Notes: generated from the sequence alone by a model not told the origin. A DNA stretch of 64,000 nt from Crossiella sp. S99.2 (GCF_023094165.1 NZ_JALMDK010000004.1:841236-905235); one strand, 5' to 3'. Shown: positions 25,615 through 34,039, counted from the first letter of the stretch. Made by a program: numbers and translations.

Positions 25615-26489
25615 CGTGCTCCCTGCTCGTAGTTGATGTGCTCGACTGAGCTGGCCACGGTGGCGGCGCCGGTGCGCAGCAGCTCGTTGACGCCCGTGGA
25701 CATCGCGGAATGAATCGATCCCGGTACGCCGTAGACGCGACGGCCGAGCTCACCGGCGGTTCGGGCGACGGCGAGGGCGCCGCTGCGCTGCCCGGCTTCG
25801 ACGATGAGGGTCGCGGCGGTGAGAGCGGCGAGCAGACGGCACCGGGTGTGGAATCGGATGCGAGTCGGTTCTGTGCCGATCGGGTACTCGCTGACCAGCA
25901 AACCGCCCTGCTCGATCACGCTCTGGTAAAGCCGAGCGTGCTGGTGTGGATGGGTCCGGTCGACGCCGTTGGCTAGCACGACGATCGTCGGGCCGCCGGC
26001 GCCCAGCGCGCCGCGGTGCGCAGCCTCCTCGACCCCGAGGCTGCCGCCGCTCACAACGGTCGCTCCGGCGCGCGCAAGGTCGTAGCTGAACTCCGAGGCG
26101 ACGATGTGTCCGTACGCCGTCGAGGAACGGGAGCCCGTGACTGTGACGGCGGCGCTGGTGAGCTGAGCCAGCGAGCCGCCGCCGCGCACCCACAGGGCGA
26201 GCGGGGTGCCGAAGCCGGACAGGCTGGTCAACCGTTCCAGCGGCCACTCGTCGTCTTCGGGTGTGACTAGCCGCGCCGCGCCGTGGTCGAGGGCCCGCAG
26301 GTCGTCCTCGATCCGTGCGTCAGGCCGGGTGAGTTCGCCGAGCACGGCGGCAGGGGCGGTGCCGTGCCGGATCTGTGTGACGGCCTCGACCGGCCCGTGA
26401 ACGGTGACGTAGTGATCGATGGCGGGCGCGGGTGGTTCGGCGGCGCGCAGGAGGAACAGACGGGCGCGCAGTTCGTCGTGTGAGGGCAT
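25611..26489 (-). CDS. dprA: DprA-like DNA-processing protein
   Basis: 292 aa from ATG 26489 with AAAAGGTG upstream. After a ~90-residue N-terminal helical part, the Rossmann-like DprA domain shows VTVTGSRSSTAYGHIVASEF, ATVVSGGSLGVEEAAHRGAL, IVVLANGVDRTHPHQHARLY, GLLVSEYPIGTEPTRIRFHT, TLIVEAGQRSGALAVARTAG and VYGVPGSIHSAMSTGVNELL. Housekeeping DprA loads RecA on ssDNA during transformation; copies in accessory regions are suspected defence or element functions. Coupling to a YgjP-type peptidase supports an accessory role here. Confidence 0.85.
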   Translation of the reverse strand: MPSHDELRARLFLLRAAEPPAPAIDHYVTVHGPVEAVTQIRHGTAPAAVLGELTRPDARIEDDLRALDHGAARLVTPEDDEWPLERLTSLSGFGTPLALWVRGGGSLAQLTSAAVTVTGSRSSTAYGHIVASEFSYDLARAGATVVSGGSLGVEEAAHRGALGAGGPTIVVLANGVDRTHPHQHARLYQSVIEQGGLLVSEYPIGTEPTRIRFHTRCRLLAALTAATLIVEAGQRSGALAVARTAGELGRRVYGVPGSIHSAMSTGVNELLRTGAATVASSVEHINYEQGAR

Positions 26490-26560
26490 GGTTCACCTTT
26501 TCGGCGGGTCAGGCTTGCTCGGGTCCGTGGGCTTGGCGGGTGCGGTCGGTACTGGTGTGG

Positions 26561-27361
26561 CTAGGGCTCGGTGCGGTCGTGCAGTGGGATGGGCAGGCTG
26601 TGCCCGATCAGCTCGCGCAAGCGGGAATCGCTGGTGTGCAGGTGAGCTCCAGAGGCCATGAACCAGGTGCCGGGCGGGGCGGCGGCGGGGCGTGCGACGT
26701 AGCGGCCGTGCTCGAAGAGGAGGTAGACGCCCGGCGCGTCGTCTGAAGGTTCGGCAATCCGGGCGAAGGCAGGTAGCGTCCGCTCCTGCCCGACACCGAG
26801 GATCGTCACGTGGCGGACACGGGAGGACAGGCCCTTGTTGGGGCTGTGGAACGGGCCGGTCAGGATCTCCGCACGCAGTCCTTTTCGGACGACCGGCACG
26901 TCGATGAGGCCGTCCCCGAGTTCGGGGATCTGGTCAAGTTCCGTGATACCCCACGGTGTTTCGGTGTAGGCCGGCAGAAGCCGGTAAGCCGGGACGTGGC
27001 CAGCTCCATGGCGCACAGAGGCTGTGGCCTCGGCCGGCAGCCGGGTCAGCACCGTCGCGCGCAGGCGGTCTGTCCAGGCGTGCGCTTCACTGGTGTGCCA
27101 GCCGATCGTGCCGCTGGTCTGGTACTCGTAGCACTCCAGCAGGCACAGCGCGGCAATCGGATGCAGCGCGCGGGCGGTGACCGTCGCGACGTAGTCCGGC
27201 GACTCGCCGTCCTGCTGTCCACCATCGTGATGGGGCCGGTGCTGCTGCAGCAGCATCTGGCCGACCGGGGTGAGATCGTCGAAGATGCCGATCAGGCCGA
27301 ATTGCAGTCCGGCGTTGACGAGTCCGTCGATGTGCGCAAGGTGCAGGTCGAACCGAGACAC
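26561..27361 (-). CDS. 266-aa protein of unknown function
   Basis: GTG 27361 with AAAGGA upstream. MSRFDLHLAHIDGLVNAGLQ opens; later LHPIAALCLLECYEYQTSGT, WTDRLRATVLTRLPAEATAS, YRLLPAYTETPWGITELDQI and VYLLFEHGRYVARPAA. Soluble, mixed alpha/beta, one Cys pair. No family recognised. It lies between the DprA-like gene and the 27980 gene in the same direction. Confidence 0.65.
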   Translation of the reverse strand: MSRFDLHLAHIDGLVNAGLQFGLIGIFDDLTPVGQMLLQQHRPHHDGGQQDGESPDYVATVTARALHPIAALCLLECYEYQTSGTIGWHTSEAHAWTDRLRATVLTRLPAEATASVRHGAGHVPAYRLLPAYTETPWGITELDQIPELGDGLIDVPVVRKGLRAEILTGPFHSPNKGLSSRVRHVTILGVGQERTLPAFARIAEPSDDAPGVYLLFEHGRYVARPAAAPPGTWFMASGAHLHTSDSRLRELIGHSLPIPLHDRTEP

Positions 27362-27392
27362 TGCGATGTCCTTTCCTTGTGGTGGCGCGGTT

Positions 27393-27980
27393 TCACGCGG
27401 TGATCGGGGCGGATGTGCGCAGTGGCAGCGCGGTGGTGGTCCAGCCGTAGAGGTCGAAGACCTGGCGGGCGTGGCTGGGGCAGTAGAGGTCGGCAGCTCC
27501 GCCCTGGCCGGCGTGGGTGGCGCGGCGGTGGCAGTAGCGAGGGCCGCGGCCGTTGCCGGACTCGGTGAGCCTGGTGCACGCGCGCAGCCGGCGGAGGCGG
27601 ATGAGCAGGCCGGGGCCGCCGTTGACGCCGGCCCAGCGGCCTCCGTAGGTGTCGGTGGCGTGCCAGAGGTAGCGGGTCCACATCCCGCCGGAGGGGGTGT
27701 AGGTGCGCCGGCCGGGCTGGCGGGTATCGGCCAGATCGATCGTGGCGAGATGTCCGCCGGGCCAGGTGGTCAGCGCGTCGCCGTCGGTGGAGACGTAGGC
27801 GAGGAAGATGTTCGCGCGGGTCATCGCCTCGCGTTCCTGTTCATTCGAGCACGGGTAGCAGCTCGTGGCACCGGTGTGCGTGTCGATCGCGATGCCGGTT
27901 CCGGTGCCGGGAGTGGCCGGGGTGGCGTTGTGGCCGCAACCCAGGACGTCTGCCACGTCGGCGGTGGAGGAGGTGGTCAT
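27393..27980 (-). CDS. 195-aa Cys/Gly-rich protein of unknown function
   Basis: ATG 27980. VADVLGCGHNATPATPGTGT and ATSCYPCSNEQEREAMTRAN give a CxxC-like site; later GLLIRLRRLRACTRLTESGN and GPRYCHRRATHAGQGGAADL followed by YCPSHARQVFDLYGW give a second Cys/His cluster. A metal-binding role is possible. A hairpin (28044-28073) lies 63-93 nt upstream. Confidence 0.6.
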   Translation of the reverse strand: MTTSSTADVADVLGCGHNATPATPGTGTGIAIDTHTGATSCYPCSNEQEREAMTRANIFLAYVSTDGDALTTWPGGHLATIDLADTRQPGRRTYTPSGGMWTRYLWHATDTYGGRWAGVNGGPGLLIRLRRLRACTRLTESGNGRGPRYCHRRATHAGQGGAADLYCPSHARQVFDLYGWTTTALPLRTSAPITA

Positions 27981-28043
27981 GGCAGTGTGAGTTCTTTCCG
28001 GCCGAAGGTGGTGCAGCGGAGGGATGAGAGGTCGCCCGCCTGG

Positions 28044-28073
28044 TGAGTCCGGCCGATGCGCCAGGCCGACTCA
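28044..28073 (-). promoter_or_regulatory. Leader hairpin upstream of the 27980 gene
   Basis: TGAGTC-(c)-GGCC at 28044-28054 pairs with GGCCGACTCA at 28064-28073 (10 bp, one bulge, 9-nt loop). It could also terminate the upstream 28578 gene. Confidence 0.4.
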
Positions 28074-28119
28074 AGACGTGGCCGACCGTCACGGTGGCCA
28101 TGTGGGAAGGGATGTGTGG

Positions 28120-28578
28120 CTAGGCCAGCAGCCGTAGACGGAACGCAGGCAACTCCTGGCACGGGTCGAGGTGGCGCGGATCGGCACCCTCACGGGCACG
28201 CCAGGTGACCTCCCACCACCAGCGCAGCAGCGCGCGGACCGCACGAACTCGGCTCGGGACGTTCGGCAGGAAGTAGACGAGTCCCCCGCCGCCGAGGAGG
28301 TGAGCACGGTCGCGGTAGGCGGTGGGTGACCATCGGTTGCGAATTCGGACCAGGCCACCGATGACGCTGACGGGCTGGCGAAGGCCGTAACACTCGGCGG
28401 CGCGCTCGTCGATGGTGACAATGTGGACGGTGTGACCACTGGTCGTGTCCACGATCGGGGTCAGGGTTGCTGTGCCGTCGCGGGAATCTCGGCCATTGAC
28501 CCACAGCGTCACGACGTCGGTGGTGTGGGGGTGCGTGGTGTCGGACAGGGGAACGTGTCTCCTTCGGTAGGTGATCAA
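28120..28578 (-). CDS. ~150-aa protein of unknown function, start uncertain
   Basis: The frame reads DTTHPHTTDVVTLWVNGRDS, TLTPIVDTTSGHTVHIVTID, CYGLRQPVSVIGGLVRIRNR and HLLGGGGLVYFLPNVPSRVR, with clear protein composition. The only AAGGAG is followed by a CTG at 28548 rather than ATG or GTG; the TTG at 28578 lacks a site. Either start is possible. No family recognised. Confidence 0.55.
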   Translation of the reverse strand: MITYRRRHVPLSDTTHPHTTDVVTLWVNGRDSRDGTATLTPIVDTTSGHTVHIVTIDERAAECYGLRQPVSVIGGLVRIRNRWSPTAYRDRAHLLGGGGLVYFLPNVPSRVRAVRALLRWWWEVTWRAREGADPRHLDPCQELPAFRLRLLA

Positions 28579-28669
28579 CGCGCCGGAGGTTCAGCGCGGG
28601 GGCCGCCAGCACTCGGCCGGCACCCGTCTTCGGACCTCGTGCGTGGGGCGGATGGATCGGTGATCGTGG

Positions 28670-29542
28670 TCAGCGGCACTGACCGGTGATCCGGACGAGG
28701 TGGGCCATGTCGACCACCGGGCCGGCCCAGTAGCGGACATGGACTGGTTCGTTGCCGATTCCCCAGACGTAGAGCCGGAAATCGGGGTCGCTCGGGCACG
28801 CCCACACGGAGGTGTTGCCCCTGCCCTCAGGCATGGGGACTCCGAACTCGTCGCACCGACCGATCTCGATTGCCGACCACGGACCGGACCGGAGGTGCTC
28901 GAACACCCGGACATACGGGGCGTCGAAGGGCGCGGCGTGGGCCTTCTGCCGGATCGCGACCCACTCGGCCAGCGCCGACGCGGACAACGACCGGGCGGAG
29001 GTGATCACGGCGCGCACGGCCTCGGCGCTGGTGAGCCGGCCGTGGTCACTGCTGTCGGCGTAGGCCAGCGCGCACGGTCCGGTGAACCACAACGTGATCC
29101 ACTGCGGGCCTCGATGCCAGCCGCGGGCATAGCCCCGAAACCCGCCCATCTCGCTGGCCGGGACCGGCGGCAACGCACCGTCCAGGCCCTGGTCGGGTCG
29201 AGGCATCCACTTGTGCGCACGGAGGTCCTCGGCCACGGTCGGATACAGCATGTCTGTGGTGCGGGCACCCGCGTAGGCGTGGGCCGTGCGGCTCAAGGAT
29301 TCCGCCAAGCCGACCATCCGGCCTGTCACGTTGCGGAGGCCACGCACCGGCATGGGTTTCGCGCTGAGTGCGTCATCGGCCAGGTTGGCAACCTGGCACC
29401 GGAGTTCCGCCGCGAGCGCGGCCAGCTCGGCGAGGCTGGCGGCCTGTATGCGGCTGAGCGCTTCGACGGAATCGGCGCGTGCACGTTCCTGGTCGAGCTC
29501 GGCGCGCAGCGCGTCGACGGTGGCCGAGTTGTCGTTCGTCAT
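28670..29542 (-). CDS. 290-aa protein with N-terminal coiled coil, unknown function
   Basis: Start at ATG 29542 (MTNDNSATVDALRAELDQER); the frame extends upstream only through a structured repeat. Residues 8-60 form a coiled coil. The rest is mixed: LRNVTGRMVGLAESLSRTAH, GPQWITLWFTGPCALAYADS, AVITSARSLSASALAEWVAI and a beta-rich C-terminus (FRLYVWGIGNEPVHVRYWAG). Function unknown. Confidence 0.65.
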   Translation of the reverse strand: MTNDNSATVDALRAELDQERARADSVEALSRIQAASLAELAALAAELRCQVANLADDALSAKPMPVRGLRNVTGRMVGLAESLSRTAHAYAGARTTDMLYPTVAEDLRAHKWMPRPDQGLDGALPPVPASEMGGFRGYARGWHRGPQWITLWFTGPCALAYADSSDHGRLTSAEAVRAVITSARSLSASALAEWVAIRQKAHAAPFDAPYVRVFEHLRSGPWSAIEIGRCDEFGVPMPEGRGNTSVWACPSDPDFRLYVWGIGNEPVHVRYWAGPVVDMAHLVRITGQCR

Positions 29543-29670
29543 GGTGATCGTCGCTTTCGTTGGTCGGTGCGGGTGAATTCCGGAGGTGCTGGAGACAGCG
29601 GTCAGTCGGCGGCGGCGGTTCGCCTCGGACCGAGGCCGGCGGCCGAGCCGTCGGCGGTGACGACGGCGCG

Positions 29671-29782
29671 GCAGGCCGAGCACGGCGTGCGCCTGGTGGA
29701 GGGCCTGCTGCGCGACCCGCTCGGGCACTCGGTCACCGAGCGGGTTGTGCAACGGGCAGAGCAGGACGTCCGTCCTGCCGAG
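29671..29782 (-). repeat. Structured repeat, copy Y (matches 10561-10680)
   Basis: About 112 bp with the same order of conserved words as copy X. On the minus strand CCCGCTCGG pairs with CCGAGCGGG (9 bp, 11-nt loop) and GCAGG/CCTGC close the element. It lies 130-240 nt upstream of the 29542 start. The overlapping reading frame (LHNPLGDRVPERVAQQALHQ) resembles that of copy X. Confidence 0.5.
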
Positions 29783-30163
29783 CCGTCCGGGTCGCCCTGG
29801 ACACGGTTCTCGGCTGTGTGCTGGAAATCCGCGGGGTTCAGGCGGAGCCGGACGGTGCCCGGCGCCCCTGTACGCCGCGGCGGTCTCCGGCGCGCCAGCC
29901 GTGATGTCCACAGTGGACTGAGGGGTCCCAAGGCGGGGACAGGTCGGCGTGACTGCGCCGAGATTTGGGCCCCTGGTCGCGGTAGGTGGGACTCATGGGC
30001 GTACTCCCCGGTGTCGAGGAGGGACGACAAGGTGTGATTCCGGCGGGTCTGCGCCGGTTCGGGCCAGCCGGTTCCGGGAACCTGGACGCGCGCGGTAGCG
30101 CCGGTGACCGACGGAGTGCAGCCAGTCACCTGCACGCCCACCGCGGAGGCGCCGCGGTGAGCT
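29783..30163. other. No supported gene
   Basis: Between copy Y and the 3' end of the 30631 gene. Nothing recognised; probably promoter for the 29542 gene. Confidence 0.4.
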
Positions 30164-30631
30164 TCAGCCGGTGGTCTGGCAGTCCGGGGCGGCGACGGCG
30201 GTCTGGGGCATGGCGCTGATCGCGGTCAGCCACGGCACGCCGAGCTTTTCCAGCCGGACCTCGTCGGGTTCGGCCGCCAGTTGCAGAATCTCGGTTTGGG
30301 TGAACACCGGATTGCCGTCGCCGTCGCAGTAGGCGGTGAACTGCCCGAGGCCGGGCACGTACAAGCAGGTGATCCCGAGCCAGTCGTAGGCCGGTTCCTC
30401 GTAGGTGGTGAACGCCGCCTCTGGGGCGTTCTGGATCAGGTCGTTGGCCAGCTTGATGGCGTGGCCACAGGGGAACGTGTCGGCGCGGTAGGGCTCGCCG
30501 ACTTTCACAACCGCGCGGGCGTCCGCGTCAGGCTCGGTGAGGTCGTACTCCTTAAGAACGTCGAGCACAGAACGCACGCGGTGTGGGGGGCAGGCGTGGA
30601 TGGTGAGGGCTCCGGAGGTCCAATCACCCAT
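30164..30631 (-). CDS. 155-aa protein of unknown function
   Basis: ATG 30631 with GAGGAGA nine bases upstream. MGDWTSGALTIHACPPHRVR, a helix SVLDVLKEYDLTEPDADARA, FPCGHAIKLANDLIQNAPEA, then GLGQFTAYCDGDGNPVFTQT. Compact, acidic, two isolated Cys. No family recognised. The conserved leader element 3 begins ~40 nt upstream. Confidence 0.7.
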   Translation of the reverse strand: MGDWTSGALTIHACPPHRVRSVLDVLKEYDLTEPDADARAVVKVGEPYRADTFPCGHAIKLANDLIQNAPEAAFTTYEEPAYDWLGITCLYVPGLGQFTAYCDGDGNPVFTQTEILQLAAEPDEVRLEKLGVPWLTAISAMPQTAVAAPDCQTTG

Positions 30632-30670
30632 GACAGATCGTCTCCTCGTGGATGTGTGGTGGTGTGTCCC

Positions 30671-30745
30671 GCTTCGGCGGGGCGCGCTCGGTGAGTACCG
30701 GCGCGGTGGTGCAGAGTGCGTCGCCCCCGCCGAACGCGGGCGCAC
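30671..30745 (-). promoter_or_regulatory. Structured leader element 3 (short form)
   Basis: TTCGGCGGGG (30673-30682) pairs with CCCCGCCGAA (30725-30734), extended by CCGC/GCGG; CGCGCTC pairs with GAGTGCG (one G-T); inner ACCG/CGGT hair-pin replaces the long variable stem of elements 1 and 2. Each outer arm can also fold on itself with a TTCG or CGAA loop, giving an alternative structure. 40-115 nt upstream of the 30631 start. Confidence 0.6.
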
Positions 30746-31133
30746 AGCGAGCTCTCCCGTATCCCCCATCGGGGGTGTCCGTGCACTACTGGGAAACGTC
30801 TGGCTGATGCGACTGAACAGGCATCCAACTTGCGGATTCTCGAGATTGACGACGGCCAGCACGCAGTGCTGTGGCTGGGGTTCGCACCAAACATCGGCAC
30901 ATCAGGTCCGACCATGGCCGTCATGGCAATGTCGACTTGTCCTGCGTGGCCAGTGCCACCACACCGTCTGCAGCGTCGAACCCTGCTACCTGAGCCCCGG
31001 GCATGCAGGCGGTCATCCTGAGGTGTTCTGGGACACGCCTACACGCCGGCGACCCATTTTCTGTTCCAGGGGTACCGATTCGGCGTCAACCACCGTCGGG
31101 ATGGTCTGCCTGCCCAGACTCGCTGGAGCGGGC
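30746..31133. other. Divergent intergenic region, no gene seen
   Basis: Separates the divergent 30631 and 31134 genes. Frames lack sites and coding composition. Confidence 0.4.
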
Positions 31134-31679
31134 ATGATGGCATTCACTATGACCACTCGCCGAGACCTGACCCAGGTCGCTCTCCTGGAGGAGCTCTACG
31201 CCCGAGTGCCCCCGCTGGAGTGTGTGGGGAAGTGCGGTCACTCGTGCGTGTCCGGCATTGACATGAGCGAGGCCGAACGCAGGCGCATCAGTGAGGCTGG
31301 ATGCAACATCCCTGAGCGGCACGACAGCCAACCAGGGTCAGGGTGCCCAGCGCTCACTTTTCTTGGCACGTGCTCGGTGTACTGGATCCGGCCGATGGTG
31401 TGCCGGATCTGGGGAGCTGCCGAGTCCATGCCGTGCCCGCATGGTTGCGGTCCGGCCGATGGGCGGGCGCTTCTCAGCGCAGGTGAGGCATTGGAACTGC
31501 TGGTGACCAGTCTCGAAGTAGGGGGCAGTTCGTTGGACGACCAGATTGCTCAACTCCGCCCATACCTGCACGATCCCGAGATTATCGGGCTGTTGACGGC
31601 GATGGTGGGCGGAGACCCCACGGCTCCGGCGAAGCTGATCACTGCTGTCCGGCGACATCGAGGGCGTGACAGCTCGTAG
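31134..31679 (+). CDS. YkgJ-type cysteine-cluster (Zn/Fe-chelating) protein
   Basis: 181 aa from ATG 31134, with CTGGAG seven bases upstream; an internal ATG (31149) is possible. The cluster ECVGKCGHSCVSGI, GCPALTFLGTCSVYWIRPMV and CRIWGAAESMPCPHGCGP gives the CxxxC...C...C pattern of the YkgJ/CxxCxxCC family, thought to bind zinc or iron. A C-terminal helical domain (LLSAGEALELLVTSLEVGGS, DDQIAQLRPYLHDPEIIGLL) follows. Role unknown. It is monocistronic on the plus strand. Confidence 0.7.
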   Translation: MMAFTMTTRRDLTQVALLEELYARVPPLECVGKCGHSCVSGIDMSEAERRRISEAGCNIPERHDSQPGSGCPALTFLGTCSVYWIRPMVCRIWGAAESMPCPHGCGPADGRALLSAGEALELLVTSLEVGGSSLDDQIAQLRPYLHDPEIIGLLTAMVGGDPTAPAKLITAVRRHRGRDSS

Positions 31680-31818
31680 CCGCGGGCGAACCGGGTTCCT
31701 GCAGAGGCCAAGCGCAGCGCTGAAGAGGGGTGCTGGTCCAGCTGAGCCGGTGTAGACCAGGCCGGAGTGCACCGAGTGGGACCCGACCTAGAGATGGCCT
31801 CCAGTGTCGAAGTCGGTG

Positions 31819-32700
31819 TCAGGGGATCGGTCGCGTGGGGCAGGCATCGTTGTGGGGCAGGACAAGGACGCGGTCGGCGGGATCCGGATAAGCCTGGGCC
31901 TCACAGGTTCCGCATTCCTTTGCCTGCCATCTCCAGTGGCCCGCGGCGAAGTCGTAGCGGCCGTGTCTGTCTGGGACGTAGCACTCCGGGTCCGCGTCTT
32001 CATTGGCCTCGGGCGAGGTCAGGAGGACATCCACACCGTCCCAGCTGGCGGAGCAGAACTCGTCGGGCTCCTCGCTGTGCAACTTGTTCGTCCAGTCAAC
32101 GACGTGCTCGGCGGCTTCGCGGGTGAAGGCGGGCAGGACCCAGCCGTTCCATCGCGCAGTGGGATCCACCCAGGCCGGGAACCACTTACCTTCTCCGCGC
32201 CCGTAGAGGTAGATGTAGACGAATGCGTTGTCCTGCCGGGAATCACTGTCGGCAAACGCAGTGCCCTTGGGAGACATGGGAAAGTTGAGTGTGGGCTGAC
32301 GACGGACGTTGACCGTCGTACCTCGCCGCTCCAGCACCGTGCCGACTGGATGGCTGGCGGCACGCTCGGCCAGGTCCTCCGCAATCGCAGTTGTCCGTGC
32401 GAGCAGCGTGGCGCGGTCATCCTGCCTGCCGATTCCGGCGGCCAGGAGACCGCGGTGGACATTGTCGTGGTACTCGTCGAAGGTCAATTCTAATGTGACG
32501 ATCATGGCGGTGGTGGTGGACCTGCGGGAGTCCAGCCCGAGAAATGCTCGACCGCAGCCACAACTGCTGTCGGGGTCCTGCTGGTCAAGGTCGCACATCG
32601 CAGGCAGACACACGAGTTCGGCCTCGTGGGCGTGGGCAAAGTCGTTGTGGCGGGTACCGTGGGTGGCCCGGGTGGCAACGAGCACATTCATGTAGGGCAT
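31819..32700 (-). CDS. DUF7715-like protein
   Basis: 293 aa from ATG 32700, AGGAA six bases upstream. N-terminal ~75 residues (MNVLVATRATHGTRHNDFAH, DLDQQDPDSSCGCGRAFLGL, SRRSTTTAMIVTLELTF) are the DUF7715-like pattern of actinobacteria with a CGCG motif. The C-terminal half holds HPVGTVLERRGTTVNV, DRHGRYDFAAGHWRWQAKEC and GTCEAQAYPDPADRVLVLPH, with a second Cys pair (CGTC). Fragments of relatives occur at 12909-13513. Function unknown; metal binding possible. Confidence 0.7.
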   Translation of the reverse strand: MPYMNVLVATRATHGTRHNDFAHAHEAELVCLPAMCDLDQQDPDSSCGCGRAFLGLDSRRSTTTAMIVTLELTFDEYHDNVHRGLLAAGIGRQDDRATLLARTTAIAEDLAERAASHPVGTVLERRGTTVNVRRQPTLNFPMSPKGTAFADSDSRQDNAFVYIYLYGRGEGKWFPAWVDPTARWNGWVLPAFTREAAEHVVDWTNKLHSEEPDEFCSASWDGVDVLLTSPEANEDADPECYVPDRHGRYDFAAGHWRWQAKECGTCEAQAYPDPADRVLVLPHNDACPTRPIP

Positions 32701-32986
32701 GGGTTTCCTGGGGGTAGGCGATGCCGGGGACGGTCGACGCGCGCTGATGGGGACTGCCACGGCTCGTGGTGTTCCCGCGGAAGGCGACTGTGGGTGTTGA
32801 TGTGGTGGCTTCATCTGGCTTGGTGCATCCCGCCGACTCGCCCACAGGTTTCCGTCCTCTGTGGAGGATCAGGCTCGTGGTGACGGCACTGCGCGGGGGA
32901 TGTGAGGCTGGGGGCAGGCTCCGAGTCGCGCCTGTCATGCTCTGCGTTGGCGAGGGTGGTGGTGTGCTGTGTCGTATGAGGCTTGG
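32701..32986. other. No supported gene
   Basis: Short intergenic stretch, presumably the promoter of the DUF7715-like gene. Confidence 0.4.
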
Positions 32987-33546
32987 TCATGGGCGATCGC
33001 GGCGCTCCGGCCAGGCCCGCCGGGACGGTCCCGGCGAATCGGTGTTGCCGATCTCTTCCTCATCCGAGCAGGCGCCGACACTGCAGATGATGAGGCCGCT
33101 GAATTCGGTGAAGCTACTCAGCTGATCGTGCAGCCAGCACTCGATCGCTTCGCCCACTGTGCCGTCAGCGGGGACAGTCGTGTTGAACCAGCGCTGAAAG
33201 GTCGCACTGAGCGGGCTGGCTGACCGTGGTTCGCTCTGCTGTTCGGCGGATGGGCACAGAGGCTGTCGTTGCCGGACCAGATGCCGACCTCGGTGAGAAG
33301 TGTCGTGCGCCCGGTGATCGGATCCTCTAGTAGCCGGGCTATGTCCTCCCCCGGGCGGACCTGGTTGATCGACACGATCGCGATGTGGTCCATCCTCAGC
33401 AAAGATCGCGATCATGGTCTCGGGTGACAGGGATCCGGTTGGGACACTATGTGGGTGTAGCTGGAGAGCCAGGTCGCCGCGTCCGGGCCTGGTTCGGTGA
33501 GCGCGTCGATCTGGCGGATGATGTCCAAGCGATCATGGGTGGACAT
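32987..33546 (-). pseudogene. Decayed duplicate of the 15091-15756 gene
   Basis: Three frames align in order with the intact copy: MSTHDRLDIIRQIDALTEPG (start at 33546), then MDHIAIVSINQVRPGEDIAR and EVGIWSGNDS in a second frame, then FQRWFNTTVPADGTVGEAIE and SSFTEFSGLIICSVGACSDE in a third. About 50 codons of the centre are deleted. The leader element upstream (33631-33795) is still intact. Confidence 0.8.
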
Positions 33547-33630
33547 GTCCGTCCTTCTCAACACCCGTTGCGCGGCACGGGAACCAGCTTGTGACGGTGT
33601 CGGCACCATCTGGCATCCGGATGCCGGGTG

Positions 33631-33795
33631 TCTCGCCCCGGGCGGGGCGCTGACGCTGGGGGCGGCGCAGGCGCTGGTGTCAAGCCGCGTGCTGGCGTGC
33701 CGCTGGTAGCTGAGGGGAGCAGCGGAGTTCGCCAGTACGCGGCTTGACTCCGGGGCCGGAGTCGCCCAGCGTGCGCCGCGCCGCCCGGGGCGAGA
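33631..33795 (-). promoter_or_regulatory. Structured leader element 5 (duplicate of element 4)
   Basis: Outer stem 33631-33645 with 33781-33795 (identical to element 4), inner stem 33679-33697 with 33730-33748. Relative to element 4 the inner arms carry a C-G to T-A double change and a G-C to G-T change that keep all 19 positions paired, while the loop differs freely. Confidence 0.7.
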
Positions 33796-33820
33796 CACCC
33801 GGCTCGGATGCCTCGCCTGC

Positions 33821-34039
33821 TCAGTCGTGGCGGCGCCAGCGCACGGTGTCCTCGACCAGGTCGGCGTCCCACACCGGCAGGCCCGGGTCGGGCTCGAAGC
33901 CGAGGAAGCCGTGGTCGTGGCGGGCGTACCAGCCTTGGGTGACGCTGCCGTCCAACAATGCCCCGGCCACGCCGTGCGGCCGGCAACCCGATGCCCGCTC
34001 TGCGTGGAGGCAGAACGCCGGACAGGCGCGGCCGGCCAC
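33821..34039 (-). CDS. 72-aa Cys/His-containing protein of unknown function
   Basis: GTG 34039, weak ribosome binding site. MAGRACPAFCLHAERASGCR gives CxxxC...C, then VAGALLDGSVTQGWYARHDH and GFLGFEPDPGLPVWDADLVE. Composition is protein-like to the stop. It follows the 34985 gene by 55 bases in the same direction. Function unknown. Confidence 0.5.
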   Translation of the reverse strand: MAGRACPAFCLHAERASGCRPHGVAGALLDGSVTQGWYARHDHGFLGFEPDPGLPVWDADLVEDTVRWRRHD

